DNA of 17,449 bases from Thalassiosira profunda (lineage: Eukaryota > Bacillariophyta > Thalassiosirophyceae > Thalassiosirales > Thalassiosiraceae), in NCBI GenBank assembly GCA_036939355.1, contig JALLAP010000927.1, forward strand, positions 1 through 17,449, given 5' to 3'. A program made the position numbers and the translations under genes. How positions within the stretch are numbered: the stretch's first letter is position 1; each line of letters begins with the position of its first letter. The notes under the pieces were generated by a model. It saw only the letters and a list, made by a program, of their open reading frames with translations. It was not told the origin of the DNA and did no database searches. This document shows positions 17,030 to 17,449 of the stretch, one piece after another.

Positions 17030-17449
17030 TATTCCACCCTTATGGTCTTGTAAGTTGCTGCGGTGTCGTTTCTATGGTCTATGATGATTGCTCGATGGGA
17101 ACTGGATCAAAAAAATAGTCTTATTATTATCGTTACTACCGCTGAAGATCGCGTGCTCGTTGCACTCAAAGACCTATGGTACGACCTACGACGTGCGGCT
17201 TCTACTCTCTGCTTCTTATGTTGTGAGGAGCTGCTCTGAGAAGATCACTGTGGTCTCTGACGAGGACGAGGTGGACAGCGCCGCGGGGGATATCTGAGGG
17301 GGCAGGACGGCTCGGGGGCTTGAGGTCCGCCCGCGATCTTTTGTCTCATCTCCCCATCGTCCATCGTTCTCCACGCTTGATCTGGGGGGGGGGGGCATCT
17401 AGCATGCTGCTCAATTGTGGGGTAGATAGTAGAGAGAAATCAATAAGAG
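17030..17449. other. No confident gene; short acidic-tailed frame and a poly-G run
   Basis: The only frame of note is 17088-17297 (plus), 69 codons ending SEKITVVSDEDEVDSAAGDI. Its acidic C-terminus looks coding-like and could be a last exon, but it has no supporting motif. A run of 12 G lies at 17384-17395. No further copies of the subterminal palindrome were seen after about 17022. Confidence 0.35.

Overview
The window looks like nuclear DNA of a eukaryotic microalga, most likely a diatom or another stramenopile. That placement is an inference: genes are intron-poor with short GT-AG introns, coding DNA is GC-rich, and the DDE transposase is of a style I associate with diatom genomes. I see no tRNA, rRNA, CRISPR array or bacterial operon signature.

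The organising feature is one large DNA transposon of about 16.2 kb (433-16661). It is bounded by a 21-bp perfect terminal inverted repeat (433-453 and 16641-16661). Both AT-rich ends are studded with short palindromic subterminal repeats built on AGACTGCT/AGCAGTCT, the end architecture of CACTA (CMC) elements. Inside are six genes plus one broken duplicate: a 564-aa coiled-coil/acidic protein (complement 974-2767, one 99-nt intron); a 1070-aa CACTA/Plavaka-like transposase with two N-terminal zinc fingers (3002-6214); a 280-aa basic/helical protein (6342-7184), most of which is repeated in an exact 872-bp tandem duplication (6493-8236); a 410-aa protein without recognised relatives (complement 8304-9536); a very large protein of about 1761 aa encoded by two exons (9846-11233 and 11311-15208); and a methyltransferase resembling the DOT1 fold (complement 15272-16609). 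The 974/3002 pair and the 8304/9846 pair are divergent. The second pair is separated by an intergenic region holding a perfect 58-bp palindrome.

The flanks look like host DNA. On the left is a Cys-rich, zinc-binding-like reading frame whose 3' end runs straight into the transposon end. On the right (16664-16795) is a second short Cys-rich segment that resembles part of the left one, so the element probably landed in a Cys-rich gene or gene cluster. At 16848 a second copy of the same element end begins, in the same orientation as the left end, showing that the family is present in more than one copy.

Working model (inference): the transposase acts on the terminal and subterminal repeats. The acidic/basic accessory proteins may bind DNA or chromatin, and the DOT1-like enzyme could modify chromatin, for example to counter silencing. 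Five of the six gene families carry no function I can recognise, or only a fold-level one, which makes the element a candidate for an undescribed giant CACTA-like transposon.
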